A stretch of 5,151 nt of DNA, from assembly GCA_035499415.1 (NCBI GenBank), contig DATJYV010000171.1, forward strand, positions 1-5,151, given 5' to 3'. The notes beneath the pieces were generated by a model. The model did not search any database. It was given only the letters and a program-made list of their open reading frames with translations, and was not told where the DNA came from. Source of the stretch: DATJYV01 sp035499415. GTDB lineage: Bacteria > Bacteroidota > Ignavibacteria > UBA10030. The position numbers were made by a program, and so were the translations under genes. This document shows, one piece after another, positions 1 to 4,884 of the stretch (the stretch's first letter is position 1; each line of letters begins with the position of its first letter).

Positions 1-782
1 CCGGCATCGGAGGGCTTACGGTCGTCCGCGCGCTCATGGAGAAACTCCCGCACGAGAACATCGTGTATTTCGGTGACACGGCACGCGTCCCATACGGACC
101 GAAGTCTGCGCAGGTGGTGCGGGAATACGCGCTTGAGGATACCGATGTTCTTCTCGCGCACGACGTCAAGCTCGTTGTCATCGCCTGCAACACGGTTTCG
201 TCCGTTGCGATCGACGTCGTCCAGAAACGCGCACGCGTGCCGGTGGTGGGCGTCATCATCCCGGGCGCTGAGGCGGCGGTGCGCACGTCAAAGACCAGGC
301 GCATCGGTGTGATCGGTACGGTGGGGACCGTCGCGAGCCAGGCATACGCGAATGCGATCCGCCGGGCGGATCCATCGTCCCGGATTTTCAGCCGGCCATG
401 CCCCCTTTTCGTTCCTCTCGCCGAAGAAGGATGGCTGGACCATGAAGCGACGCGCCTGATCGCCAAGGAATATCTTTTTCCCCTGACGCTTGAAAAAATC
501 GACACGCTCGTCCTCGGCTGCACGCACTATCCGCTCCTCTCGAAGGTGATCGGGGACGTCCTGCACAACAGCGTCTCTCTTATCGACTCCGGCAGGGAAA
601 CCGCCGATGTCGTCCGGGATGTTCTGACCCAACAGGGAATTCTGAACGACTCGACGATGAAACCGAACGTCCAATTTTTCGTGAGCGACATTCCGCATCG
701 CTTCACGGAGGTCGGAGAACGCTTCCTTGGGCAGAAACTCGGGCGCGTCGACCGCGTCGCGGGGTTCGCCGGACATCCGTGA
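1..782 (+). CDS. murI: Glutamate racemase, 5'-truncated by the window edge
   Basis: Interconverts L- and D-glutamate in the cytoplasm, supplying D-Glu for the peptidoglycan stem peptide. The first complete codon is at position 3 and reads GIGGLTVVRAL, the continuation of the N-terminal DSGIGG motif; bases 1-2 fit the end of its serine codon, so the catalytic Asp lies just outside the window. An internal ATG at 36 is in frame but falls after this motif and is not the true start. The substrate-site segment YFGDTARVPYG follows. Both catalytic cysteines of the family are present: the first in VIACNTVSS (codon 186-188), the second in LGCTHYPLL (codon 519-521). The 259 visible residues plus roughly ten missing ones match normal MurI length, and no lesion is seen. 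It ends 52 bases before the deformylase gene. Identification is firm. Confidence 0.96.
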   Translation, partial: GIGGLTVVRALMEKLPHENIVYFGDTARVPYGPKSAQVVREYALEDTDVLLAHDVKLVVIACNTVSSVAIDVVQKRARVPVVGVIIPGAEAAVRTSKTRRIGVIGTVGTVASQAYANAIRRADPSSRIFSRPCPLFVPLAEEGWLDHEATRLIAKEYLFPLTLEKIDTLVLGCTHYPLLSKVIGDVLHNSVSLIDSGRETADVVRDVLTQQGILNDSTMKPNVQFFVSDIPHRFTEVGERFLGQKLGRVDRVAGFAGHP

Positions 783-834
783 TTGTATTTCGCTCGTCCG
801 TTTCGTAGATTCAACGTCATCAACAGCACCCGCG

Positions 835-1356
835 ATGGCAGTTAGAAAAATTCTCCTCCTGGGAAATCCGGCGTTGCGCGTCCGATGCAAACCGGTGAAG
901 TCATTCGATTCCGATGAATCGCGCGGAACGATACGGGACCTGGCCGACACGCTTGCCGACTTCCGTTCACGGCGCGGGTTCGGCCGCGGAATCGCTGCAC
1001 CTCAAATCGGCTCCCTGTCCCGGGTCATCTACCTGGACTTCGAGCATCATGGTCCGCTCATTAACCCGAATATCGTTCGACGGAGCAAGGAAACATTCCG
1101 CCTCTGGGACGATTGTTTTTCATTCCCGGACATTCTCGTCAAGCTTGCACGTCATACCGCGGTGACTGTCAGCTATCAGGATGCGGCCGGAGAGAAGCGG
1201 ACGCTGGATGCGCGCGGAGCGCTCTCAGAATTGCTTCAGCACGAGATCGACCATATCGACGGAATCCTCGCGATCGACCGTGCCGTCGATTCCAGGCACA
1301 TTATTCTCCGCAGCGAGTACGAGCAACTGACCCGAAAATCGGGGACGGCGCTCTAG
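835..1356 (+). CDS. def: Peptide deformylase family protein with variant motif 2
   Basis: Peptide deformylases are metalloenzymes that remove the formyl group from the N-terminal fMet of nascent proteins. The 173-residue product has the family's length and motif order: motif 1 GRGIAAPQ (50-57), motif 2 WDDCFSFPD (91-99) and motif 3 QHEIDHIDG (135-143). The metal ligands Cys94, His136 and His140 and the catalytic Glu137 are all present. Motif 2 departs from canonical EGCLS: it reads DDCFS, so Glu, Gly and Leu are replaced. The enzyme is therefore probably metal-binding and hydrolytic, but its substrate range is uncertain; it may be a secondary deformylase-like paralogue. The ATG at 835 is chosen because MAVRKILLLGNPALR matches the normal deformylase N-terminus; the open frame continues upstream to 727 but overlaps murI. 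No SD is visible. It is followed after 8 bases by the membrane-protein gene. Confidence 0.88.
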   Translation: MAVRKILLLGNPALRVRCKPVKSFDSDESRGTIRDLADTLADFRSRRGFGRGIAAPQIGSLSRVIYLDFEHHGPLINPNIVRRSKETFRLWDDCFSFPDILVKLARHTAVTVSYQDAAGEKRTLDARGALSELLQHEIDHIDGILAIDRAVDSRHIILRSEYEQLTRKSGTAL

Positions 1357-1361
1357 GGAGG
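1357..1361 (+). promoter_or_regulatory. Strong ribosome binding site with short spacing
   Basis: GGAGG begins directly after the deformylase stop codon and lies only 3 bases before the ATG at 1365, closer than the usual 5-9 bases. It is the clearest SD-like motif before any start in this window. It selects 1365 as the start of the membrane-protein gene over in-frame upstream codons that would overlap the deformylase. Whether the short spacing lowers initiation cannot be told from sequence. Confidence 0.6.
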
Positions 1362-1364
1362 TCC

Positions 1365-1808
1365 ATGGAATACCCGGCGTACGAGTTCTCGGAAGAGCAA
1401 AATGCGACGCTGTCGGTTCTCGCGCGCAGGATGAAATTCGTGGGACTTATGCAGATCTTCCTCGGCGTGCTCATCGGTTGCTTTTGCGCCTTGACCATCG
1501 TCCGTCAGCCCCTGCTCGGGGTCTCGTATCTTCTCCAGGCGCTTCTCGCCGCAACGTTCGGCGTCTGGACGAACAGCGCTTCCTTCTCCTTCAAGCTCAT
1601 CGTCGAGACGACCGGCAGGGACATGGACCACTTGATGGAAGCCGTCGCCTCGCTCCGGAAGCTCTACAATCTTCAATTCATCCTCCTCGCGCTCGTACTT
1701 ATTTTCTTTCTGGCTACCCTGCTCCTGAGCTTCACAATGGGAGTGTCTGCGTCTGTCCGCCACGAATCGCAAGCCCTGTCGATTCCAACCACTCATTCGA
1801 TGCTCTGA
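1365..1808 (+). CDS. Small three-helix membrane protein of unknown function
   Basis: A 147-residue protein with three likely membrane helices, at about 25-46 (FVGLMQIFLGVLIGCFCALTIV), 50-69 and 103-125. A short charged N-terminus ends in LARRMKFVG, and a hydrophilic segment (about 74-102, with KLIVETTGRDMDHLMEAV) links helices 2 and 3. The layout, with a 'RKMKFVG' lead into helix 1 and a late third helix, resembles small DUF5362-type membrane proteins as I remember them; that is a suggestion, not an assignment. No catalytic motif, signal peptidase site or metal motif is visible. It sits between the deformylase gene (8-base gap) and phhB (2-base gap), so the three are probably co-transcribed, but neither neighbour implies a function. 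The start is supported by GGAGG just upstream. It is probably a real gene, since the hydrophobic segments are clean and the junctions are tight. Confidence 0.75.
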   Translation: MEYPAYEFSEEQNATLSVLARRMKFVGLMQIFLGVLIGCFCALTIVRQPLLGVSYLLQALLAATFGVWTNSASFSFKLIVETTGRDMDHLMEAVASLRKLYNLQFILLALVLIFFLATLLLSFTMGVSASVRHESQALSIPTTHSML

Positions 1809-1810
1809 CC

Positions 1811-2095
1811 ATGGCAGACCTTCTTTCCGATTCCGAGATCCGTTCTGAGCTTCAGACGATACCCGGCTGGCGCCTCGAAGGAAAACAGATTGTCAAGAAA
1901 TTTACGGCCGCGGATTTCGTGCGGGCGATGGGCTTCGTCAACGAGGTCGCCCTGCTGGCCCAGCGCGCAAATCACCATCCGGACATCGATATCCGCTGGA
2001 ACGTCGTCACCCTCGTGCTCTCAACCCACAGCGCCGGCGGGTTGACGGCAAAGGATTTCGAGTTGGCCCGGCTGGCCGAGGCTCTCCCTCTGTAG
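1811..2095 (+). CDS. phhB: Pterin-4a-carbinolamine dehydratase (4a-hydroxytetrahydrobiopterin dehydratase)
   Basis: Dehydrates 4a-hydroxytetrahydropterin to quinonoid dihydropterin, recycling the cofactor used by aromatic amino acid hydroxylases. The 94-residue length is typical. The family signature is intact: His55-His56-Pro57, Trp63, His73 and Asp82, with the same spacing as the catalytic His-His...His...Asp set of the mammalian enzyme. LQTIPGWRLEG (14-24) is the usual N-terminal strand. The ATG at 1811 lies 2 bases after the preceding stop, with no SD visible, so translation is probably coupled to the upstream gene. No phenylalanine hydroxylase gene is in the window. In many bacteria this family occurs away from any hydroxylase and may serve other pterin-dependent enzymes, so the physiological partner here is unknown. 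The enzyme assignment itself is firm. Confidence 0.95.
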   Translation: MADLLSDSEIRSELQTIPGWRLEGKQIVKKFTAADFVRAMGFVNEVALLAQRANHHPDIDIRWNVVTLVLSTHSAGGLTAKDFELARLAEALPL

Positions 2096-2106
2096 CGCGG
2101 TATCGG

Positions 2107-2114
2107 CCGGCCCC
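2107..2114. repeat. Left copy of 8-bp direct repeat CCGGCCCC
   Basis: Lies directly outside the left inverted end of the MITE-like element and is identical to 2274-2281. Read as a candidate target-site duplication. Confidence 0.5.
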
Positions 2115-2156
2115 AGTAGTGTCCTCAATTCAGCGGGCTCCAACGTATTAAGGAAG

Positions 2157-2187
2157 CGTCATGCTGAACTCGTTTCAGCATCTGACG
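2157..2187. repeat. ATGCTGAA/TTCAGCAT palindrome inside the element
   Basis: An 8-bp perfect stem, 2161-2168 pairing with 2174-2181 around the 5-base loop CTCGT. CGTC (2157-2160) and GACG (2184-2187) extend it to 12 pairs across a 2-base bulge. I recall this type of palindrome as a frequent intergenic repeat in Bacteroidota-related genomes, but cannot confirm that here. No T-run follows on either strand, so it does not look like an intrinsic terminator. Confidence 0.6.
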
Positions 2188-2196
2188 TTCACAGAC

Positions 2197-2243
2197 TCCG
2201 AACCTCAGCCAGAGGCAGATGGGCCTTCGGCCCAAACTTCGGA
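2197..2243. other. Branched fold: outer stem enclosing two hairpins
   Basis: TCCGAA (2197-2202) can pair with TTCGGA (2238-2243). They enclose two smaller hairpins: CCTC/GAGG (2203-2206 with 2212-2215, loop of 5) and TGGGCC/GGCCCA (2220-2225 with 2229-2234, loop TTC). Together they could form a three-way junction. It lacks tRNA landmarks such as a TTCGA-type T-loop, a 7-base anticodon loop and a CCA end. It most likely reflects the palindromic make-up of the MITE-like element; an RNA role is possible but unsupported. Confidence 0.4.
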
Positions 2244-2273
2244 TTGACGGTTGCTTGGAAATAGGACACTACC

Positions 2274-2281
2274 CCGGCCCC
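2274..2281. repeat. Right copy of 8-bp direct repeat CCGGCCCC
   Basis: Lies directly outside the right inverted end of the MITE-like element and is identical to 2107-2114. Together the two copies define the proposed element boundaries. Confidence 0.5.
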
Positions 2282-2288
2282 TCTTCCG

Positions 2289-2317
2289 TTGCGACTCATT
2301 CGAGTTCTTTCTATCTT
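2289..2317 (+). promoter_or_regulatory. Possible promoter for the pyrE operon
   Basis: TTGCGA (2289-2294) and TATCTT (2312-2317) are separated by exactly 17 bases; each matches 4 of 6 sigma-70 consensus bases. Transcription would begin near 2324, about 35 bases before the proposed pyrE start. It lies just outside the MITE-like element, so the insertion would leave it intact. The match is modest and primary sigma factors of Bacteroidota prefer other motifs, so this is tentative. Confidence 0.25.
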
Positions 2318-2358
2318 ATGAGTTGTCGTTCGATCACCACCGTCACCTCGTCGCACCC

Positions 2359-2940
2359 TTGAGTCTCCCGAAAGAAGAAGTTCTCACGATTTTCCGCCAA
2401 ACGAATGCCCTGCTGGAAGGGCATTTTCAGCTCACGTCCGGCCTTCACAGCCCGCAGTACTTCCAGTGCGCCCGCGTTCTGCAATATCCAAAGTATCTTC
2501 ATCTCTTCGCAGGCGAGATCGCCAAGCATTTCGAGTACAGCGACGTCGAGGTCGTCATCTCGCCGGCGATTGGCGGACTGGTAGTCGGCACAGAAGTCGG
2601 ACGATTGCTCAGCGCCCGGACCATGTTCACCGAACGGAAGGAAGGGAAGATGGAACTGCGGCGCGGGTTTGAGCTTCGTCCCGGAGAGCGGACGCTTGTC
2701 GTCGAGGATGTTGTGACGACCGGCGGGTCGGTCTTTGAAGTCGTGGACATCGTCAAGAAAGCAGACGCCCGGCTATCCGGCGTCGGTTATGTCGTCGACC
2801 GGAGCAACGGACAGATTGAGTTCGGCGCCAAATATTTTTCCATTCTCCAACTGGAAGTCGTCACCTACAAGCCGGAATCGTGCCCTCTTTGTCAACAGGG
2901 AAGTTCGCCGGTGAAACCGGGAAGCCGGGGAAACTATTGA
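2359..2940 (+). CDS. pyrE: Orotate phosphoribosyltransferase, Thermus-type
   Basis: Transfers phosphoribose from PRPP to orotate, giving OMP, the penultimate step of de novo UMP synthesis in the cytoplasm. The family N-terminal block ALLEGHFQLTSGLHS (17-31) is followed by the PRPP-binding loop VVEDVVTTGGSV (114-125) and a C-terminal CPLC (175-178). This order, the CPLC tail and the 193-residue length resemble the shorter Thermus-type PyrE rather than the E. coli type. No in-frame ATG precedes the conserved block. The TTG at 2359 gives a normal-length N-terminus (MSLPKEEVLTIF); TTG at 2323 would add 12 residues, and TTG at 2251 lies inside the MITE-like element, so is unlikely. No SD precedes any of them. 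The gene stops 1 base before the MscS-type channel gene, implying coupling. Confidence 0.94.
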   Translation: MSLPKEEVLTIFRQTNALLEGHFQLTSGLHSPQYFQCARVLQYPKYLHLFAGEIAKHFEYSDVEVVISPAIGGLVVGTEVGRLLSARTMFTERKEGKMELRRGFELRPGERTLVVEDVVTTGGSVFEVVDIVKKADARLSGVGYVVDRSNGQIEFGAKYFSILQLEVVTYKPESCPLCQQGSSPVKPGSRGNY

Positions 2941-2941
2941 C

Positions 2942-4057
2942 ATGACGCCCCTGTCCATTCTTCGGGAAAATTTTCTTGCCCGGGCCACGGAAACGTGGGC
3001 TCATATCGCCCTCGCACTCCTCGAACTTGCAGCAACGCTGCTCCTCGGATGGATCATCAAGCAATTCCTCGCCACGTACGGCCGGAAGTGGGCCGAGAAA
3101 ACCAAAAACGAACTCGACGACCGGATCATTGCCGCGATCCTGCCCCGGATCAAATGGCTCGCACTCGTCCTCGGCCTGTTCTTCGCTTCCGAGGAGATTG
3201 CAAACATCACGACAAAGAATCCAACGGCCGCCAAGGTACTCGGGTACACCAACAACGCAATTTATGCGGCATTCGTCTTCGTGCTCACGATGGCGGCGAT
3301 CAGGCTTATCGACACGATCATCGGATTCACGATGAACCGATACTCGGGACGCACCGGCGTAGCGGCCGACGAAGCCCTGTTTCTTCTCGTGAATCGCTTC
3401 ATCGCTGTCTTCATCGGCGCAATCGCGGTCGTCATCGTGCTGGGGCATTTCGGCGTCGACGTGAGCAGCTTCCTCGTCTTTCTCGGGGGCGGATCCGTCG
3501 CTCTTGCGCTCGCCGCGCAGGAGACGCTGTCAAATATGATCGCAGGTTTCGTCATCATGATTGACCGTCCGTTCCGCATCGGGGACCGCGTGAAACTGCC
3601 GACCGGTGAAATAGGAGATGTGTTCGAGATCGGCATGCGGAGCACAAAAATACTCGACTTCGACCACAATCTCATCATCTCCCCCAACTCCGAGCTTGTG
3701 AAGACCCGCGTGGTGAATTACTCCTACCCCGAAGCGCGGATCCGGGTAGCCGTCGATGTCGGAGTGGCGTACGGAACCGACCTGCGGGTTGCGCGGGAAA
3801 CCATTCTCGCGCTCCTGCGCGCGGAGAAGTCGGTTCTCAAGGACCCCGCCCCCCAGGTGGCTGTCGTTGCCCTCGCTGATTCATCCGTCAACCTTCAGGC
3901 GGTCGCATTCACCGCCGACTTTCACGACAAGTCTGCCATCGAAACGTCGCTGCGTGAGCACATCTACCAGGAATTCAGCAAGGCGGGGATCGAGATCCCC
4001 TTCCCCCAGCGTGTAGTCACCATCACCACTTCCTCCGGAAAGCTTCCGAGTGCCTGA
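2942..4057 (+). CDS. MscS-family small-conductance mechanosensitive channel
   Basis: An inner-membrane channel that opens under membrane tension to release solutes during hypo-osmotic shock. The 371-residue protein has likely membrane helices near 20-43, 70-86, 105-128 and 151-169. They are followed by the pore-lining helix region 175-205 (SSFLVFLGGGSVALALAAQ), rich in Gly and Ala as in MscS TM3. IDRPFRIGDRVKLPTGEIGDV (about 207-227) starts the cytoplasmic beta domain, and NLIISPNSEL and NYSYPE continue it. The C-terminal alpha/beta domain ends near EIPFPQRVVTI. It has more transmembrane helices than the three of E. coli MscS and is longer (about 286 residues there), so it is an MscS-like paralogue with extra N-terminal helices. 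It starts 1 base after pyrE, and its last 8 bases overlap the Nudix gene. A role linked to pyrimidine synthesis is not evident. Confidence 0.93.
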   Translation: MTPLSILRENFLARATETWAHIALALLELAATLLLGWIIKQFLATYGRKWAEKTKNELDDRIIAAILPRIKWLALVLGLFFASEEIANITTKNPTAAKVLGYTNNAIYAAFVFVLTMAAIRLIDTIIGFTMNRYSGRTGVAADEALFLLVNRFIAVFIGAIAVVIVLGHFGVDVSSFLVFLGGGSVALALAAQETLSNMIAGFVIMIDRPFRIGDRVKLPTGEIGDVFEIGMRSTKILDFDHNLIISPNSELVKTRVVNYSYPEARIRVAVDVGVAYGTDLRVARETILALLRAEKSVLKDPAPQVAVVALADSSVNLQAVAFTADFHDKSAIETSLREHIYQEFSKAGIEIPFPQRVVTITTSSGKLPSA

Positions 4058-4598
4058 GCCCCGGGTCGTGAAGAGCGAGCGGCGGTACGTCGGAAAGATC
4101 TTCAATCTCCTCGTCGACGAAATCGAGTACCCGTCAGGCCGTCACTCGGTCCGCGAAGTGGCGGAGCATCCCGGCGGGGCCGTCGCCGTCCCCATTCTGC
4201 CCGACGGGCGCATTGTCCTCATCCGGCAGTTTCGCCATCCGATGAAGAAACGGCTCTACGAACTCCCCGCAGGCAAACTGAATCCGGGAGAAGATCCGGA
4301 ACTGTGCGCCGCCCGCGAGCTGCAGGAAGAAACCGGATACGTTGCGGGTCGGCTGGAACGGCTGACATCCATCTACACAACGCCCGGGTTCTGCGACGAA
4401 CTGCTCCATTTGTATCTCGCCAGCAACCTGAAGAAATCGCCCAAAGGCCAGGCGCTCGAGGAGGGGGAACGGGGACTGACCGTTGAGATCTTCCCATACG
4501 AGGAAGCCCTCAAGATGATCGAAGATGAACGCATCGTCGATGCGAAAACGATATGTGGAATTCTGCTCGCGGACAGGAGAAGAACCTCGGCAGGGTAA
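4050..4598 (+). CDS. nudF: Nudix hydrolase, ADP-ribose pyrophosphatase type
   Basis: Probably hydrolyses ADP-ribose to AMP and ribose 5-phosphate, limiting accumulation of this reactive sugar nucleotide. The 182-residue protein carries a perfect Nudix box GX5EX7REUXEEXGU at 75-97 (from GKLNPGE to REL, then EETGY), which binds the catalytic Mg2+. ELPAGKL before it and YTTPGFCDELLHLYLA after it are typical of the ADP-ribose pyrophosphatase branch rather than MutT. An early beta strand (VGKIFNLLVDEIEYPSG, 14-30) fits the dimerising N-terminal domain of that group. The GTG at 4050 overlaps the end of the channel gene by 8 bases, and no other in-frame start gives the full N-terminus except GTG at 4068. 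A weak CGGAA/TTCCG hairpin (4036-4048) lies just before the start. Other nucleoside-diphosphate sugars remain possible substrates. Confidence 0.9.
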   Translation: MPEPRVVKSERRYVGKIFNLLVDEIEYPSGRHSVREVAEHPGGAVAVPILPDGRIVLIRQFRHPMKKRLYELPAGKLNPGEDPELCAARELQEETGYVAGRLERLTSIYTTPGFCDELLHLYLASNLKKSPKGQALEEGERGLTVEIFPYEEALKMIEDERIVDAKTICGILLADRRRTSAG

Positions 4599-4599
4599 G

Positions 4600-4788
4600 A
4601 TGGAATCTGAGCAACCGGACGACTATCCTCCCGACAGGACGTATCGTCTCGACCTGAAACGATGTGTTGTGCAGAACTGCGGCGGAGAGCTCGCGGAGCT
4701 GAGCTACTACGAACGGAATAACTGGGTAACGGTGGAATATAAGTGCGACAAATGCGGGAGAGAGTTTACGGTGAAGATTGAGGGATGA
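4600..4788 (+). CDS. Small zinc-ribbon-like protein of unknown function
   Basis: A 62-residue protein starting at ATG 4600, 1 base after the Nudix stop codon. Four cysteines are arranged as CX4C (Cys22, Cys27, in CVVQNCGG) and CX2C (Cys49, Cys52, in CDKCGREF), a classic pair of zinc knuckles separated by 21 residues with strand-like sequence (AELSYYERNNWVTVEYK). This is a treble-clef or zinc-ribbon pattern. The N-terminus is acidic and probably disordered (MESEQPDDYPPD). AGGGTAAG just upstream is a weak SD-like sequence. An in-frame ATG at 4525 would overlap the Nudix gene by 74 bases and add residues unlike the rest, so it is rejected. I do not recognise the family. Nucleic-acid binding, protein binding or a structural role are all possible. 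It is probably the last gene of the pyrE operon. Confidence 0.72.
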   Translation: MESEQPDDYPPDRTYRLDLKRCVVQNCGGELAELSYYERNNWVTVEYKCDKCGREFTVKIEG

Positions 4789-4803
4789 GGAGGAAGGAAA
4801 GGC

Positions 4804-4861
4804 AGAGGTAGAGGTAAAGGTGGAGGTTAAGGTAGAGGTTAAGGTTGAGGTTAAGGTTGAG
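4804..4861 (+). repeat. Hexamer tandem array, NRAGGT units
   Basis: Nine consecutive 6-base units of the form NRAGGT occupy 4804-4857 (AGAGGT, AGAGGT, AAAGGT, GGAGGT, TAAGGT, AGAGGT, TAAGGT, TGAGGT, TAAGGT), with a partial tenth at 4858-4861. The last units alternate TAAGGT and TGAGGT/AGAGGT, giving a 12-base higher-order period. The array sits in the 96-base gap between the zinc-ribbon gene and the nucleoside phosphorylase gene. The stretch 4770-4868 contains only one C (4803) on this strand. Each unit carries AGGT, similar to part of the SD consensus, but the last full unit ends 27 bases before the ATG at 4885, so none is at normal SD distance. Copy number may vary between strains. Confidence 0.85.
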
Positions 4862-4884
4862 AATAAATCAAGAACGAACTGCGC

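Larger units (their letters stand above)
2115..2273 (+). mobile_element. MITE-like insertion with inverted ends and 8-bp flanking direct repeats
   Basis: A 159-bp non-coding segment between phhB and pyrE. Its ends carry a perfect 10-bp inverted repeat: GTAGTGTCCT at 2116-2125 and AGGACACTAC at 2263-2272. The outermost bases (2115 A, 2273 C) do not pair. Immediately outside lie identical 8-bp direct repeats CCGGCCCC at 2107-2114 and 2274-2281, as expected of a target-site duplication. The size, lack of coding potential and internal hairpins fit a miniature inverted-repeat element mobilised by a transposase encoded elsewhere. I cannot assign an IS family. Removing the element and one repeat copy would leave about 96 bases between phhB and pyrE. 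The direct repeat is GC-rich and simple, so chance similarity is possible. Orientation is arbitrary. Confidence 0.6.

Noticed and set aside
783..811. TTGTAT-N17-TAGATT as a promoter before the deformylase gene
   Set aside because: The spacing is ideal but only 3 of 6 and 4 of 6 consensus bases match. In a 52-base gap that is within chance, so it was not listed.
288..950. Long open frame on the minus strand antisense to murI and def
   Set aside because: It is rich in Arg and charged residues typical of antisense frames in GC-rich genes, has no recognisable motif, and is opposed by two firmly identified + strand genes.
1353..1796. Minus-strand open frame opposite the membrane-protein gene
   Set aside because: Its sequence is dominated by Glu, Arg and Gln, as expected for the antisense of a hydrophobic membrane protein, and it has no motif.
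2197..2243. Branched fold as a tRNA, riboswitch or intrinsic terminator
   Set aside because: There are no tRNA loop or acceptor landmarks, no known riboswitch consensus that I recognise, and no T-run after any stem on either strand.
2251..2358. Longer pyrE beginning at TTG 2251
   Set aside because: That start lies inside the MITE-like insertion and adds 36 residues unlike the family N-terminus; the conserved domain is complete from 2359.
4804..4861. Hexamer array as a CRISPR or telomere-like array
   Set aside because: Units are only 6 bases with no spacers, so it is not CRISPR. The telomere resemblance of the complementary strand is superficial, and the array is internal to a gene-dense region.
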